Of a stretch of 64,000 bases of DNA, positions 47,402 through 56,322 are shown one piece after another. Origin of the DNA: Streptomyces rhizosphaerihabitans (GTDB lineage Bacteria > Actinomycetota > Actinomycetes > Streptomycetales > Streptomycetaceae); contig NZ_JAODTZ010000034.1 of the NCBI RefSeq assembly GCF_025399795.1, positions 45,873 through 109,872 of the forward strand, given 5' to 3'. Numbering within the stretch: the stretch's first letter is position 1; each line of letters begins with the position of its first letter. The notes beneath the pieces are model-generated. The model was not told where the DNA came from. It worked only from the letters and a program-made list of their open reading frames with translations, and ran no database searches. The position numbers and the translations under genes are program-made.

Positions 47402-48762
47402 TTCCGGGTCACCTGGCCGTCGGTGACCGTCTTCAGCTCCTCGTCGTACGCGCTCGCTGCCCTGTCCACGGAACTGTCGCCGGTGGTCACGCTCTCCATG
47501 GCCTCCTGGATGGCGGTCGATACCCTCGGGTACGCCGGGTAGGCGGGCCGGTAGTGCGTGCTGGCGACCAGGTCCGTGAAGAACTTGATGCCGGGCTGGG
47601 CCTTCACGTAGGCCGGGTCGGCGGCGACGTCGTTGCGCACCGCGATACCGGAGTTGGCGATGTACCACTTCTGGGCGTTCGCCTTCGTCTGCATCGTCTT
47701 GACGAACGTGAAGGCCAGGTCGGGGTTGGACGCCTTGGAGGGGATCGACCAGGTCCAGCCGCCGGACATGCTGACCTTGCCGGGGGCCTGGCCGTGCTGG
47801 GTGGGCATGCGGGCGAGGCCGAGCTTCTGGGACCACTCGGGCCACTCGTGGCCCGAGCCCTTCAGCCAGTCCTGCGGGAGCCAGCTGCCGTCGAGGTCGA
47901 TGCCGAGCTTGCCCTTGGGCAGCAGCTCACCGCGGACACTGGTCGCGAAGTTCGGGTCGAGCGCGTCGGTGACGTCGGGGCCGAGCTTCTCCTTGTAGAC
48001 CGTCTCCACGAAGCCGAGGGCGTCCTTGAAGCCCTGGCCGCCGGCGATCCACTTCTTGGAAGCGGTGTCGTACAGCGGGTCCGTCGTGCCGTCGCCGGTC
48101 CCGTACAGCAGCATCTCGAAGCCCTGCATGGTGGCGGCCTCGCCCGCGGGTTTGCCCGTGTAGACGTTCAGGGGGGTGACGTCGGGGACCTTCTTCTTGA
48201 TGGTGCGGGCGGCGGCGAGGATGTCGTCCCAGGTCTTCGGCTGCCAGTCGGCCGGCAGCCCCGCCTTCGCGAAGACGCCCTTGTCGAACCAGAGGCCGCG
48301 GGTGTCCGTCCCGTCCGGGACGCCGTACGTCTTCCCGTCCTGCGCCTTGGCCGCCGCCTTCGCGGTGCCGATGAACCGGCCCCAGTCGGACCACTTGTCC
48401 AGATACGGGTCGAGCGGCTTCAAGTACCCGCTGGTGATGTCCGAGTTGATGAGGAACGTGTCCTCGTAGACCAGGTCGGGCGCCGTCTTGGGCGACCTCA
48501 GCATCTGCTGGAGCTTGGTGTAGTACTCGGAGTCCGGGGCCTTGATCGGGACGAGTTCGACCTTCTTCCCCGGGTTCGCCTTCTCGAACTGCTTCTTCAT
48601 CTCGCCGAGGTAGGTGTCCATCACCCGGATCGAGTTGTCCGTGGACTGCTTGTAGGACACCTTCACGGTGTCCGGATCGCTTCCGGAACCGGATCCGCAA
48701 GCGGTGAGCGTCGTCGCGGCGAGCAGCGTGGCGAGGAGAACGGGGGCGGCGGTGGGGCGCAC
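47398..48762 (-). CDS. Sugar ABC transporter solute-binding lipoprotein
   Basis: A 454-residue extracellular binding protein with lipobox LTAC (Cys22). Cluster-1 features include LRSPKTAPDLVYEDTFLINSDITSGYLKPLDPYLDKW, YGVPDGTDTRGLWFDKGVFAKAGLP, PKTWDDILAAARTIK, LGIDLDGSWLPQDWL and GGWTWSIPSKASNPDLAFTFVK. The sugar cannot be named from sequence. GTG 48762 has AGGAGG 10 nt upstream, and a strong promoter lies at 48822-48850. First gene of the three-gene importer operon. Confidence 0.93.
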   Translation of the reverse strand: MRPTAAPVLLATLLAATTLTACGSGSGSDPDTVKVSYKQSTDNSIRVMDTYLGEMKKQFEKANPGKKVELVPIKAPDSEYYTKLQQMLRSPKTAPDLVYEDTFLINSDITSGYLKPLDPYLDKWSDWGRFIGTAKAAAKAQDGKTYGVPDGTDTRGLWFDKGVFAKAGLPADWQPKTWDDILAAARTIKKKVPDVTPLNVYTGKPAGEAATMQGFEMLLYGTGDGTTDPLYDTASKKWIAGGQGFKDALGFVETVYKEKLGPDVTDALDPNFATSVRGELLPKGKLGIDLDGSWLPQDWLKGSGHEWPEWSQKLGLARMPTQHGQAPGKVSMSGGWTWSIPSKASNPDLAFTFVKTMQTKANAQKWYIANSGIAVRNDVAADPAYVKAQPGIKFFTDLVASTHYRPAYPAYPRVSTAIQEAMESVTTGDSSVDRAASAYDEELKTVTDGQVTRK

Positions 48763-48821
48763 GGGCAGGACCTCCTACGGACCGACATCGTTGTCGTGCG
48801 AGCCGAGTTGTCTGCCCGCCG

Positions 48822-48850
48822 AACGTAAAGCTGTGCGGATGTCAGGTCAA
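48822..48850 (-). promoter_or_regulatory. Promoter of the sugar ABC operon
   Basis: On the minus strand TTGACC (48845-48850), a 17-bp spacer and TACGTT (48822-48827), giving a leader of about 55 nt. No LacI-type palindrome is evident around it. Confidence 0.65.
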
Positions 48851-48940
48851 TGACTGTGCAGTGGTGCAAGGCGCGGAAGCGGCAGGGAAGTTGCCCGGCC
48901 GGCGGTCTCGGCGCGCTGCTCCTCGGGGCGCCCGTGACCG

Positions 48941-48964
48941 CCCCTGCCGGTGCTCCGGCAGGGG
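48941..48964 (-). terminator. Hairpin terminator after the response regulator
   Basis: CCCCTGCCGG and CCGGCAGGGG form a perfect 10-bp stem with a TGCT loop, 50 nt past the response-regulator stop. Confidence 0.75.
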
Positions 48965-49014
48965 GTCGACCGAGGTCCTCGGCCCCGGCCTGCCGCGAGA
49001 GGCCCGCCCCAGGT

Positions 49015-49692
49015 TCAGCCCTTGACCCAGCGGTACTGCAACTCCGGCCGCCCGACCGTCCCGTACTGCGGAGCGCGTGCCGCCCGGCCCGCTCCCACGA
49101 GGTGTTCCAGATAGCGCCGGGCGGTGATCCGGGAGATGCCCACGGCCTCGGCGACCTTGGCCGCCGTCAGGCCGTCGGCGCGGTCCCGCAGGGTGACGGT
49201 CACGCGTTCCAGGGTCGGCGCGCTCAGGCCCTTGGGCAGCGCGGCCGGGACCGGAGCCCGCAGGGCGGCCAGCGCGCGGTCCACCTCGTCCTGGCCGCTC
49301 GCCTCGCCGGCCGCCGCGCGGAACTCCGCGTACCGGATCAGCCGGTCGCGCAGGGTGGCGAAGGTGAACGGCTTCAGCACGTACTGGACGACGCCGAGCG
49401 ACACCCCCTCCCGTACGACCGCCAGGTCCCGCGCCGACGTCACCGCTATGACGTCGGCGTGATAGCCGGCGGCGCGCAGGGAGCGGGCGAGCTGGAGGCC
49501 GTGCGTGTCCGGCAGATGCAGGTCGAGCAGCAGCAGGTCCACAGGAGTGCGGTCCAGCGCGCGTCGCGCCTGCGCACCCGTGTGGGCCTTGCCGACCGCC
49601 GTGAAGCCGGGCACCCGGCCGACGTACAGGACGTGCGCGTCGGCGGCGACGGGGTCGTCCTCGACGACGAGCACACGGATCGGATCGGTCAT
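49015..49692 (-). CDS. CitB/DcuR-type response regulator
   Basis: A 225-residue response regulator. The receiver domain has acidic pocket EDD (11-13), phospho-acceptor Asp57 in LLLLDLHLPDTHG and Lys of YVLKPF (about 109). The C-terminal HTH is TAAKVAEAVGISRITARRYLEHLVGAGRAARAPQYGTVGRPELQYRW, typical of DcuR/CitB. Its start overlaps the kinase stop by 4 nt. The divergent dicarboxylate symporter is the probable target. Confidence 0.93.
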   Translation of the reverse strand: MTDPIRVLVVEDDPVAADAHVLYVGRVPGFTAVGKAHTGAQARRALDRTPVDLLLLDLHLPDTHGLQLARSLRAAGYHADVIAVTSARDLAVVREGVSLGVVQYVLKPFTFATLRDRLIRYAEFRAAAGEASGQDEVDRALAALRAPVPAALPKGLSAPTLERVTVTLRDRADGLTAAKVAEAVGISRITARRYLEHLVGAGRAARAPQYGTVGRPELQYRWVKG

Positions 49693-51554
49693 GCGCCGCC
49701 TCCGGGCAGAGCGGGCTCGGACGGCCGCGCGGACCGGGTGGGCGGGGGCGCCTGAGCGGGCCGGGGTGGCTGAAACGTCCGGCTGGACCCGGACGCAACG
49801 GAGTCGGCGGCTGCGTACCCCGTGTCCGTGGCCGGGTCCGAGCCCGGATCCGGGCCCCGGACCGACCCCGAGCTCCGGTTCGAGCCGGAATCCGGGTTCG
49901 GGTCGGAGGCCGGGTCCGAGTTCGGGGTCTGGTGCGGGGTGGGGGTGGAGTCCGGGGGCGGCGTGGGGAGCGGTAGCCGTACCTCGAACTCCGCTCCGCC
50001 GTCGGCCCCGTCCCGTACCTCCAGCGTGCCCGCGTGACGGCTCACCGTCTGCCGGGCGAGGGCCAGACCGAGGCCGCGGCCGCCGGGGCCCGCCGGTTTC
50101 GTGGACCAGCCGCGCCGGAAGACCTGCTCGGCATGGGAGGGGTCCACTCCGGACCCGGTGTCGGCGACCCGCAGCACCAGGGCCGAGTCGTCCGTGAACG
50201 CCGTCACCGTGACGCGGGCGCCCACCGTGCCCTGCGCCGCGTCCATCGCGTTGTCGATCAGATTGCCGAGGACGGTGACCAGATCGCGCGCCGAGAGCGA
50301 GGCCGGGAGCAGTCCGTCGTCGATGCCGCTGTCCTCGGAGACGACGAGTTCCACACCGCGCTCGTTCGCCTGGGCCGCCTTGCCCAGCAGCAGCGCGGCG
50401 AGGACCGGTTCGCTGACCGCGGAGATCACCTCGTCGGTGAGGGCCTGCGCCAGCTCCAGCTCGGCGGTGGCGAAGTCGACGGCCTCCTCGGCGCGGCCCA
50501 GTTCGATGAGGGAGACCATCGTGTGCAGACGGTTCGCCGCCTCGTGCGCCTGCGAGCGCAGCGCCTGGGTGAATCCGCGCTCCGAGTCCAACTCGCCTGT
50601 CAGTGCCTGGAGTTCGGTCACGTCACGCAAGGTGACCACGGTGCCGCGGCGTTCGCCGCCGGACACCGGGGAGGTGTTCACGACCAGCACGCGCGCGTCC
50701 GTCAGATGGACCTCGTCCACGCGGGGCTCCGCCGACAGCAGCGCGCCCGTCAGCGGGGCGGGCAGCCCGAGTCCGGCCACCGAACGGCCGACCACGTCGT
50801 CCGTGACGCCGAGCAGTTCCCGCCCGCCGTCGTTCATCAGCGCCACCTTGAACTGCCCGTCCAGCATCAGCAGCCCCTCGCGCACGGCGTGCAGGGCGGC
50901 CTGGTGGTAGTCGTGCATACGGCTCAGCTCGGCCGCGTTCATGCCGTGGGTGGAGCGGCGCAGCCGGGCGTTGATGACGTACGTGCCGACGGCGCCCAGC
51001 AGCAGCGCGCCCGCCGCGACCCCGAACAGAGCCGTGACCTGGTTCTGGACGCGTTCGGTGATCGCCTCGACCTTGATGCCTGCGCTGACCAGTCCGATGG
51101 TCCGCCCGCCGTCCTGGATCGGGGTGACGGCTCGTACGGAGGCACCGAGGCTGCCCGTGAACGTCTCCGTGAAGGACCCGCCCGCCAGCGCGGGCCCGAT
51201 GTGCCCGAGGAAGTGCCTGCCTATCAGCTTCTCTTTGGGGTGCGTCCAGCGGATGCCCCGCGGATTCATGATCGTCACGAAGTCCACCTCGGTGTCCCGC
51301 TGCACCCGCAGGGAGTACGGCTGGAGTTCCTCGGTGGGGTTCGCGGTGCCGATGGCCGCGTGGACGGACGGGGCGTCCGCGACCGAGCGCGCGACCGCCA
51401 TCGCCTGACGGCCCGCGGCCTCCTCGGCCTGGCTGCGGTCGCTGACGTAGGTGAACAGCGCGTACCCGGCGACGAGGACCGCGATCAGTACGGCCTGCAT
51501 GCCGAAGAGCTGGCCGGCCAGGCTGCGGGGGCGCGGGACACGGGGGAGACGCAT
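49689..51554 (-). CDS. DcuS/CitA-type sensor histidine kinase with Pro/Ser/Asp-rich tail
   Basis: A 621-residue kinase. TM1 is about 14-36, followed by a periplasmic PAS-like sensor (DFVTIMNPRGIRWTHPKEKLIGRHF..GSFTETFTGSLGASVRAVTPI, about 91-160), and TM2 about 175-197. A cytoplasmic PAS is at about 215-310, the phospho-His region is QAHEAANRLHTMVSLIELG with His337, and the ATPase has VLGNLIDNAMDAA, VADTGSGVD and GGRGLGLALARQTV. An unusual tail of about 105 residues, repetitive in Pro, Ser, Asp and Thr (SDPASDPNPDSGSN), extends beyond the catalytic domain. Senses C4-dicarboxylate/citrate-like acids by family. ATG 51554. Confidence 0.92.
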   Translation of the reverse strand: MRLPRVPRPRSLAGQLFGMQAVLIAVLVAGYALFTYVSDRSQAEEAAGRQAMAVARSVADAPSVHAAIGTANPTEELQPYSLRVQRDTEVDFVTIMNPRGIRWTHPKEKLIGRHFLGHIGPALAGGSFTETFTGSLGASVRAVTPIQDGGRTIGLVSAGIKVEAITERVQNQVTALFGVAAGALLLGAVGTYVINARLRRSTHGMNAAELSRMHDYHQAALHAVREGLLMLDGQFKVALMNDGGRELLGVTDDVVGRSVAGLGLPAPLTGALLSAEPRVDEVHLTDARVLVVNTSPVSGGERRGTVVTLRDVTELQALTGELDSERGFTQALRSQAHEAANRLHTMVSLIELGRAEEAVDFATAELELAQALTDEVISAVSEPVLAALLLGKAAQANERGVELVVSEDSGIDDGLLPASLSARDLVTVLGNLIDNAMDAAQGTVGARVTVTAFTDDSALVLRVADTGSGVDPSHAEQVFRRGWSTKPAGPGGRGLGLALARQTVSRHAGTLEVRDGADGGAEFEVRLPLPTPPPDSTPTPHQTPNSDPASDPNPDSGSNRSSGSVRGPDPGSDPATDTGYAAADSVASGSSRTFQPPRPAQAPPPTRSARPSEPALPGGGA

Positions 51555-51822
51555 GCCGTTCAGTGTGCCTCGCCCGCACGGGTGCTCATCCGGACAGCGG
51601 CAGCCGAAGGACTCCGGCCGGGGAGCGGGAGCCGGGCGGCTTCGACCGGGAGCGGGAGCCGAACGGCGCTTCCGGGGGGTGCGGATCGAGCGAGGGATCC
51701 GGGCGGCGGGCACCGGGTGGCCCCGCCGGGGCGCGTGAACTCAATGAACGGAAGGGTGACCGCCCTCACACGCCGGGAGATAGTCCCCTCATCCCCCCGG
51801 GAGCCCACGCCTCCCGGTTTCC

Positions 51823-51872
51823 CCGGTCGTGAGCCGCACGCCGGGTACCGCCGGTCGTGAGCCGCACGCCGG
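51823..51872. promoter_or_regulatory. 22-bp direct repeat upstream of the dicarboxylate symporter
   Basis: A 22-bp sequence containing GGTCGTGAGCCGCACGCC is repeated exactly at 51823-51844 and 51851-51872, 28 bp apart, ending 34 nt before the symporter start. It may be the response-regulator site or a simple duplication. The remaining 51555-51822 gap has GGAGCGGGAGCCG-type microrepeats and no gene. Confidence 0.55.
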
Positions 51873-51905
51873 ATGATGCCGAAGACGTCGTCAAGGAGGG
51901 CAGCC

Positions 51906-53306
51906 GTGGCCAGCACGCCGCAAACGGCACCTGCCGCACCCGCCGCCAAGCGGGACCGCACGCACTATCTGTACATCGCCGTGATCGGCGCCGTGATTCT
52001 CGGAATCGCGGTGGGCCTGATCGCCCCCGACTTCGCCGTCGAGCTCAAGCCCATCGGTACGGGCTTCGTGAACCTGATCAAGATGATGATCTCCCCGATC
52101 ATCTTCTGCACGATCGTGCTGGGCATCGGCTCGGTCCGCAAGGCCGCCAAGGTCGGCGCCGTCGGCGGTATCGCGCTCGGCTACTTCCTGGTCATGTCGC
52201 TGGTCGCGCTCGCCATCGGCCTGGTCGTCGGCAACATCCTGGAGCCGGGCAGCAGCCTGGCGATGACCGACGCGGTCAAGCAGGCCGGCCAGGGCCAGGT
52301 GTCGGCGGAGGCGCTGCCGCCGGTCGACTTCGTGCTCTCGATCATCCCGACCACGATGGTTTCGGCGTTCACCGAGGGCCAGGTTCTGCAGACCCTGCTC
52401 GTCGCGCTCCTCACCGGGTTCGCGCTGCAGGCCATGGGGCCGGCCGGGCAGCCGGTCCTGCGCGGTGTGGAACACATCCAGCGGCTCGTCTTCCGTATCC
52501 TCGCCATGGTCATGTGGGCCGCCCCGCTCGGCGCCTTCGGCGCCATCGCGGCCGTGACCGGTTCCGCCGGCCTGGACGCGCTCAAGAGCCTCGCCGTGCT
52601 GATGCTCGGCTTCTACGTCACCTGCTTCCTCTTCGTCTTCATCGTGCTCGGCGCGGTGCTGCGCGTGGTGACGGGCCTGAACATCCTCACGTTCCTGAAG
52701 TACCTGGGCCGGGAGTTCCTGCTGATCCTCTCCACCTCGTCCTCCGAGTCGGCCCTGCCGCGGCTGATCGCGAAGATGGAGCACCTGGGCGTCGGCAAAT
52801 CGGTCGTCGGCATCACCGTCCCGACCGGCTACTCCTTCAACCTCGACGGCACGATGATCTACATGACCATGGCCTCGCTCTACATCGCCGACGCGATGGG
52901 CACGCCGATGGCGATCGGGGAGCAGATCCCGCTCCTGCTCTTCCTCCTCGTCGCGTCCAAGGGGGCGGCGGGCGTCAGCGGGGCGGGCCTCGCCACCCTG
53001 GCCGGCGGCCTCCAGTCGCACAAGCCCGCCCTGGTGGACGGCGTCGGCCTCATCGTCGGCATCGACCGCTTCATGAGCGAGGCACGCGCGCTGACGAACT
53101 TCGCCGGCAACGCCGTGGCCACGGTCCTGATCGGAACCTGGACGAAGGAGATCGACAAGGAGCGGGTGGCCAGGGTTCTCGCCGGAGAGCTTCCCTTCGA
53201 CGAGAAGACCTTGCTGGACGACGCCGACGCCGGCACCGCCGCCTCCGCCGGTGGCCACGCGGACGTGCCGGAGCAGGGCGGCGAGAAGGAACCGGCCGAG
53301 GCGTAG
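51906..53306 (+). CDS. Dicarboxylate/amino-acid:cation symporter (DAACS, DctA-like)
   Basis: A 466-residue transporter of the GltP/DctA family with eight helices and two re-entrant loops. It shows LIKMMISPIIFCTIVLGIGSV, the serine-rich loop LILSTSSSESALPRLI, the VPTGYSFNLDGTMIYMTMASLYIADA segment and AGVSGAGLATLAGGL. The C-tail is acidic. AAGGAGG lies 6 nt before GTG 51906, which decides the start over ATG 51873. It is divergent from the DcuS/CitA-type two-component system that probably controls it. Confidence 0.93.
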   Translation: MASTPQTAPAAPAAKRDRTHYLYIAVIGAVILGIAVGLIAPDFAVELKPIGTGFVNLIKMMISPIIFCTIVLGIGSVRKAAKVGAVGGIALGYFLVMSLVALAIGLVVGNILEPGSSLAMTDAVKQAGQGQVSAEALPPVDFVLSIIPTTMVSAFTEGQVLQTLLVALLTGFALQAMGPAGQPVLRGVEHIQRLVFRILAMVMWAAPLGAFGAIAAVTGSAGLDALKSLAVLMLGFYVTCFLFVFIVLGAVLRVVTGLNILTFLKYLGREFLLILSTSSSESALPRLIAKMEHLGVGKSVVGITVPTGYSFNLDGTMIYMTMASLYIADAMGTPMAIGEQIPLLLFLLVASKGAAGVSGAGLATLAGGLQSHKPALVDGVGLIVGIDRFMSEARALTNFAGNAVATVLIGTWTKEIDKERVARVLAGELPFDEKTLLDDADAGTAASAGGHADVPEQGGEKEPAEA

Positions 53307-53462
53307 GAACTCCGGCTCCGCTCGGGCGGACGGGCGCACGCGGGCCGGGTGTCCCACCCCTTGAGACGGGGGTACGCGGCCTCGGGACGCCCACCCCCAG
53401 GACGCCGGGCGGCCGGGCATCCCCCACGGGCCCGGCCACCCGGTGCACCGCTGACGGCGGCC

Positions 53463-53497
53463 GAGTCCTCGGAGGTCCCTGACCCCTCCGAGGACTC
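53463..53497. terminator. Bidirectional hairpin between symporter and TetR gene
   Basis: GAGTCCTCGGAGG pairs perfectly (13 bp) with CCTCCGAGGACTC around a 9-nt loop. It touches the TetR stop codon and lies between two convergent genes. Confidence 0.85.
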
Positions 53498-54152
53498 AGT
53501 CGCTCAGCTTGGCCACGAGTTCGGTGGCGCGTGAGGCGGGTACGCCCGCCGCGGTCAGCATGGTGACCGCGGCGGAGCTGCCCGCCTCCTCCGCTGCCAG
53601 GAGGTCGTCGTTCACCGCCTCCATGAGGGCGAACAGGGTCTGCTCGTGCACGTACGCCAGCGCGTACGGAGGCAGCGGCGACGCGAACACGCCCTGTTCC
53701 AGGCCGCGTCGGAGAATCTCCGCGCAGGCCTCGCGGACCGGCGTGAGGCGTTCGCGGATGCCCTGCATGGTGACGCTGCGCTGGGCGAGGGCGACCAGCA
53801 GCCGGTAACGGTCGGCGATCTCCCAGACGGCCAGGGTCGAGCGGGCCAGGGACTCGGCCGGGTCCACGACCCCTTCGCGGCCCGCCGCGTGCGCCGCCGC
53901 GACCGCCGCCACGGCCTCGTCGGTCAGGGTGCCGACCAGTGCCTCGCGGCTGGGGAAGTGCCCGTACACCGTGCGCCGTACGACACCCGCCGCCCGGGCG
54001 ATCTGGTCCATGGACGCGTCGGGGTCACGCAGCAGTTCGGCGAGTGCGACGTCCAGGATGCGGCGGCGGTTCACATCGGCGCGGCTCGGGTTACCCGTGG
54101 TCATGGCTGCCATTCTGCCCGCCCTCCGGGCGACCTCCTGTCCCGTGGTCAC
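53496..54152 (-). CDS. TetR-family regulator of the adjacent MFS pump
   Basis: A 218-residue TetR protein. The HTH is RRRILDVALAELLRDPDASMDQIARAAGVVRRTVYGHFPSREALVGTL (about 29-77) and the ligand domain is helical. GTG 54152 is chosen because AAGGAGGTGGAG lies immediately upstream; ATG 54104 (MTTGNPSR) would be shorter and has no site. The N-terminus therefore carries two MTTG motifs 16 residues apart. Divergent from the 14-helix MFS gene with three 18-bp operators between. Confidence 0.9.
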   Translation of the reverse strand: MTTGQEVARRAGRMAAMTTGNPSRADVNRRRILDVALAELLRDPDASMDQIARAAGVVRRTVYGHFPSREALVGTLTDEAVAAVAAAHAAGREGVVDPAESLARSTLAVWEIADRYRLLVALAQRSVTMQGIRERLTPVREACAEILRRGLEQGVFASPLPPYALAYVHEQTLFALMEAVNDDLLAAEEAGSSAAVTMLTAAGVPASRATELVAKLSD

Positions 54153-54172
54153 AGGGTCTCCACCTCCTTCAT

Positions 54173-54201
54173 TTGCACAGTGCTGTGCAATCTCGTATCT
54201 T
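54173..54201 (+). promoter_or_regulatory. MFS pump promoter
   Basis: TTGCAC (54173-54178), a 17-bp spacer and TATCTT (54196-54201). The first operator covers the -35 and spacer, the second overlaps the end of the -10, so TetR binding would occlude polymerase. Confidence 0.7.
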
Positions 54202-54235
54202 GCACAGAGTTGTGCAGTTGCACTCCACTGTGCAA
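54173..54235. promoter_or_regulatory. Three 18-bp TTGCACn6GTGCAA operators
   Basis: Sites at 54173-54190 (TTGCACAGTGCTGTGCAA), 54200-54217 (TTGCACAGAGTTGTGCAG) and 54218-54235 (TTGCACTCCACTGTGCAA). The first has 8-bp perfect arms. The second and third abut. They lie between the divergent TetR and MFS genes and overlap the MFS promoter. Confidence 0.85.
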
Positions 54236-54289
54236 GTCCTGGTGCGGACGATCTCCGTACCCGTCGACGAAGGAAGGGCGACCGTAGCC

Positions 54290-56254
54290 ATGCGTCTCGT
54301 CATGAACGAACCGGTCGAGAGGATGGACCGGCCCTATGTCCGGCGCTGGTGGGCGCTCCTTGTGCTCTGCCTGAGCCTGCTGATCATCGTGATGGCGAAC
54401 ACCGCCCTCACGGTCGCGGCTCCCGACATGACCCAGGATCTCGGTCTGTCCAGCGCCGACCTGCAATGGGTCATCGACGGCTACACCGTCCCGTACGCCG
54501 CGCTGATGCTGCTGCTCGGCGCCATCGGGGACAAGTACAGCCGCCGCGGGGCGCTCATCCTCGGGCTCGTCGTGTTCGGCGGCGGCGCGGTGGCCGGGTC
54601 GCTCGTCGACAGCTCCACCGGGGTCATCGCGGCCCGCGCCGTCATGGGCGTCGGCGCCGCGCTGATCATGCCCGCCACCCTCTCCCTGCTCGCCGCGACC
54701 TTCCCGCGCGCAGAGCGGGCCAAGGCGATCGTCCTGTGGACCGCCACCGCCGGACTCGCCATCGCCGCCGGGCCGTTGGTCGCGGGCGCCCTGCTGGAGA
54801 ACCACGGCTGGTCGTCCACGTTCCTGATCAACGTGCCGATCGCCGCCCTCGCCATCGTCGGCGCCCTCGTCCTCGTACCGCCGTCCAAGGCCGCGCACCA
54901 CAACCGCATCGACTACGTCGGCGGGCTGCTCTCCGTCGTCTGGATCGGCTCGCTGGTCTACATGATCATCGAGGGCCCGCACTTCGGGTGGGGCGTGAAG
55001 GCCGTGACCGCCGCCGTGGTCGCCGGGGCCGGACTGGTCCTCTTCGTCCTGTGGGAGCTGCGCCACCCGCGCCCGGTCATCGACGTACGACGCTTCGCCC
55101 ACCGTCGCTTCGCGGGCTCGAACCTCGCCGTCGCCCTCTTCTTCCTGGCCGTCTTCGGCGCCTTCTACTACCTCACCCAGCACCTCCAGTTCGTCCTCGG
55201 CTACGACGCGCTGGACACCGGGGTACGGATGCTGCCGCTCGCCGGCGCCGTGTTCGTGGGCTCGGCGCTCACCGGGTACCTCACCCCGCGCATCGGCATG
55301 AAGTTCACCGTCACCGCGGGCATGGTCGGCGGCACGGCGGCACTGGCCCTGCTCACCCGGGTGGACGCCTCGTCGGCGTACGGCGACCTCGTGCTGCCCC
55401 TCGTCATCCTCGGCCTCGCCATCGGACTCGCGCTCTCGCCCTGCACGGACGCCATCATGGGCGCGTTCCCCGAGGCCGAACTGGGCGTCGGCGGCGCGGT
55501 CAACGACACCTCGCTGGAACTCGGCGGTTCGCTCGGCATCGCCATCCTCGGCTCGGTGCTGGCGGGTTCGTACTCCTCGCACCTCGCCGACGCGACCGCG
55601 GGCAGCAAGCTTCCGGCGGGCGCCCTGGCCACGGCCCAGGACTCGGTGGGTGCCGGATACGCCGTCGCCCAGGGCATCGGCGACAAGGCCCGCGCGCTCG
55701 GTGAACAGGCCGCGCAGACGGCGGACGCCACGCAGGCGGCCCAGCTGAAGGCGCAGGCCGGTCAACTCGCCGGCGGAGCCCGGCAGATGGCGGACGCGGT
55801 CGGCTCGTCCTTCTCGGACGCGGTGGCGCACACCAGCCTCGTCGGAGCGGTGATCCTGGCTGTCGGCACCGTGCTGGTGGCGGTGCTCCTGCCGCGCAAG
55901 GGCCGTACGGAGGACGAGGCCGAGCCCGAGAATGAGCCCGAGGCTCAGCCCGGGGCCGAGACCGAGGGCGGGAACAAGTCTGCCGCCGAGAACGAGCCTG
56001 CCGCCGAGAACGAGCCTGAGGCCGAGAATGAGCCTGAGGCCGAGAACGAGGCCGGGGCCGAGCCCGAGGTCGAGAACGAGGCTGCCTCTGAAGTCGGGAA
56101 CAAGGCCGCGGATGAGACCGAGGCCGGTGACAAGGCCGGCAACGAGCCCGGGGCGGAGGCCGACGAGGATGCCGCGGAGCGGGCCGGCGGTGAGGCCGGA
56201 GGTTCGGGTGGCGATTCCGCCGGAACCGTGACCCCCCGGGCCGCCGTCTCGTAG
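54290..56254 (+). CDS. DHA2-type 14-helix MFS multidrug transporter with Glu/Asn-rich C-tail
   Basis: A 654-residue pump. DHA2 motifs are LDxTVVNVALP-like NTALTVAAPDMTQDLGLSSADLQWVIDGYTVPYAALMLLLGAIGDKYSRRGAL and RAVMGVGAALIMPATLSLL, and WSSTFLINVPIA is the inter-repeat helix. After the last helix (about 545) a hydrophilic tail of about 100 residues is built on AENEPEAENEPEAENE repeats, rich in Glu, Asn, Ala and Pro. Most homologues end soon after the helices. ATG 54290 is the conserved region start; ATG 54302 is possible. Controlled by the divergent TetR through three operators. Confidence 0.92.
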   Translation: MRLVMNEPVERMDRPYVRRWWALLVLCLSLLIIVMANTALTVAAPDMTQDLGLSSADLQWVIDGYTVPYAALMLLLGAIGDKYSRRGALILGLVVFGGGAVAGSLVDSSTGVIAARAVMGVGAALIMPATLSLLAATFPRAERAKAIVLWTATAGLAIAAGPLVAGALLENHGWSSTFLINVPIAALAIVGALVLVPPSKAAHHNRIDYVGGLLSVVWIGSLVYMIIEGPHFGWGVKAVTAAVVAGAGLVLFVLWELRHPRPVIDVRRFAHRRFAGSNLAVALFFLAVFGAFYYLTQHLQFVLGYDALDTGVRMLPLAGAVFVGSALTGYLTPRIGMKFTVTAGMVGGTAALALLTRVDASSAYGDLVLPLVILGLAIGLALSPCTDAIMGAFPEAELGVGGAVNDTSLELGGSLGIAILGSVLAGSYSSHLADATAGSKLPAGALATAQDSVGAGYAVAQGIGDKARALGEQAAQTADATQAAQLKAQAGQLAGGARQMADAVGSSFSDAVAHTSLVGAVILAVGTVLVAVLLPRKGRTEDEAEPENEPEAQPGAETEGGNKSAAENEPAAENEPEAENEPEAENEAGAEPEVENEAASEVGNKAADETEAGDKAGNEPGAEADEDAAERAGGEAGGSGGDSAGTVTPRAAVS

Positions 56255-56322
56255 AACATGCACTACCGTGCCGTGCCGGACCGACCGGCACGGCACGGCA
56301 CGTTCTGCGGAGGACACCGAGC

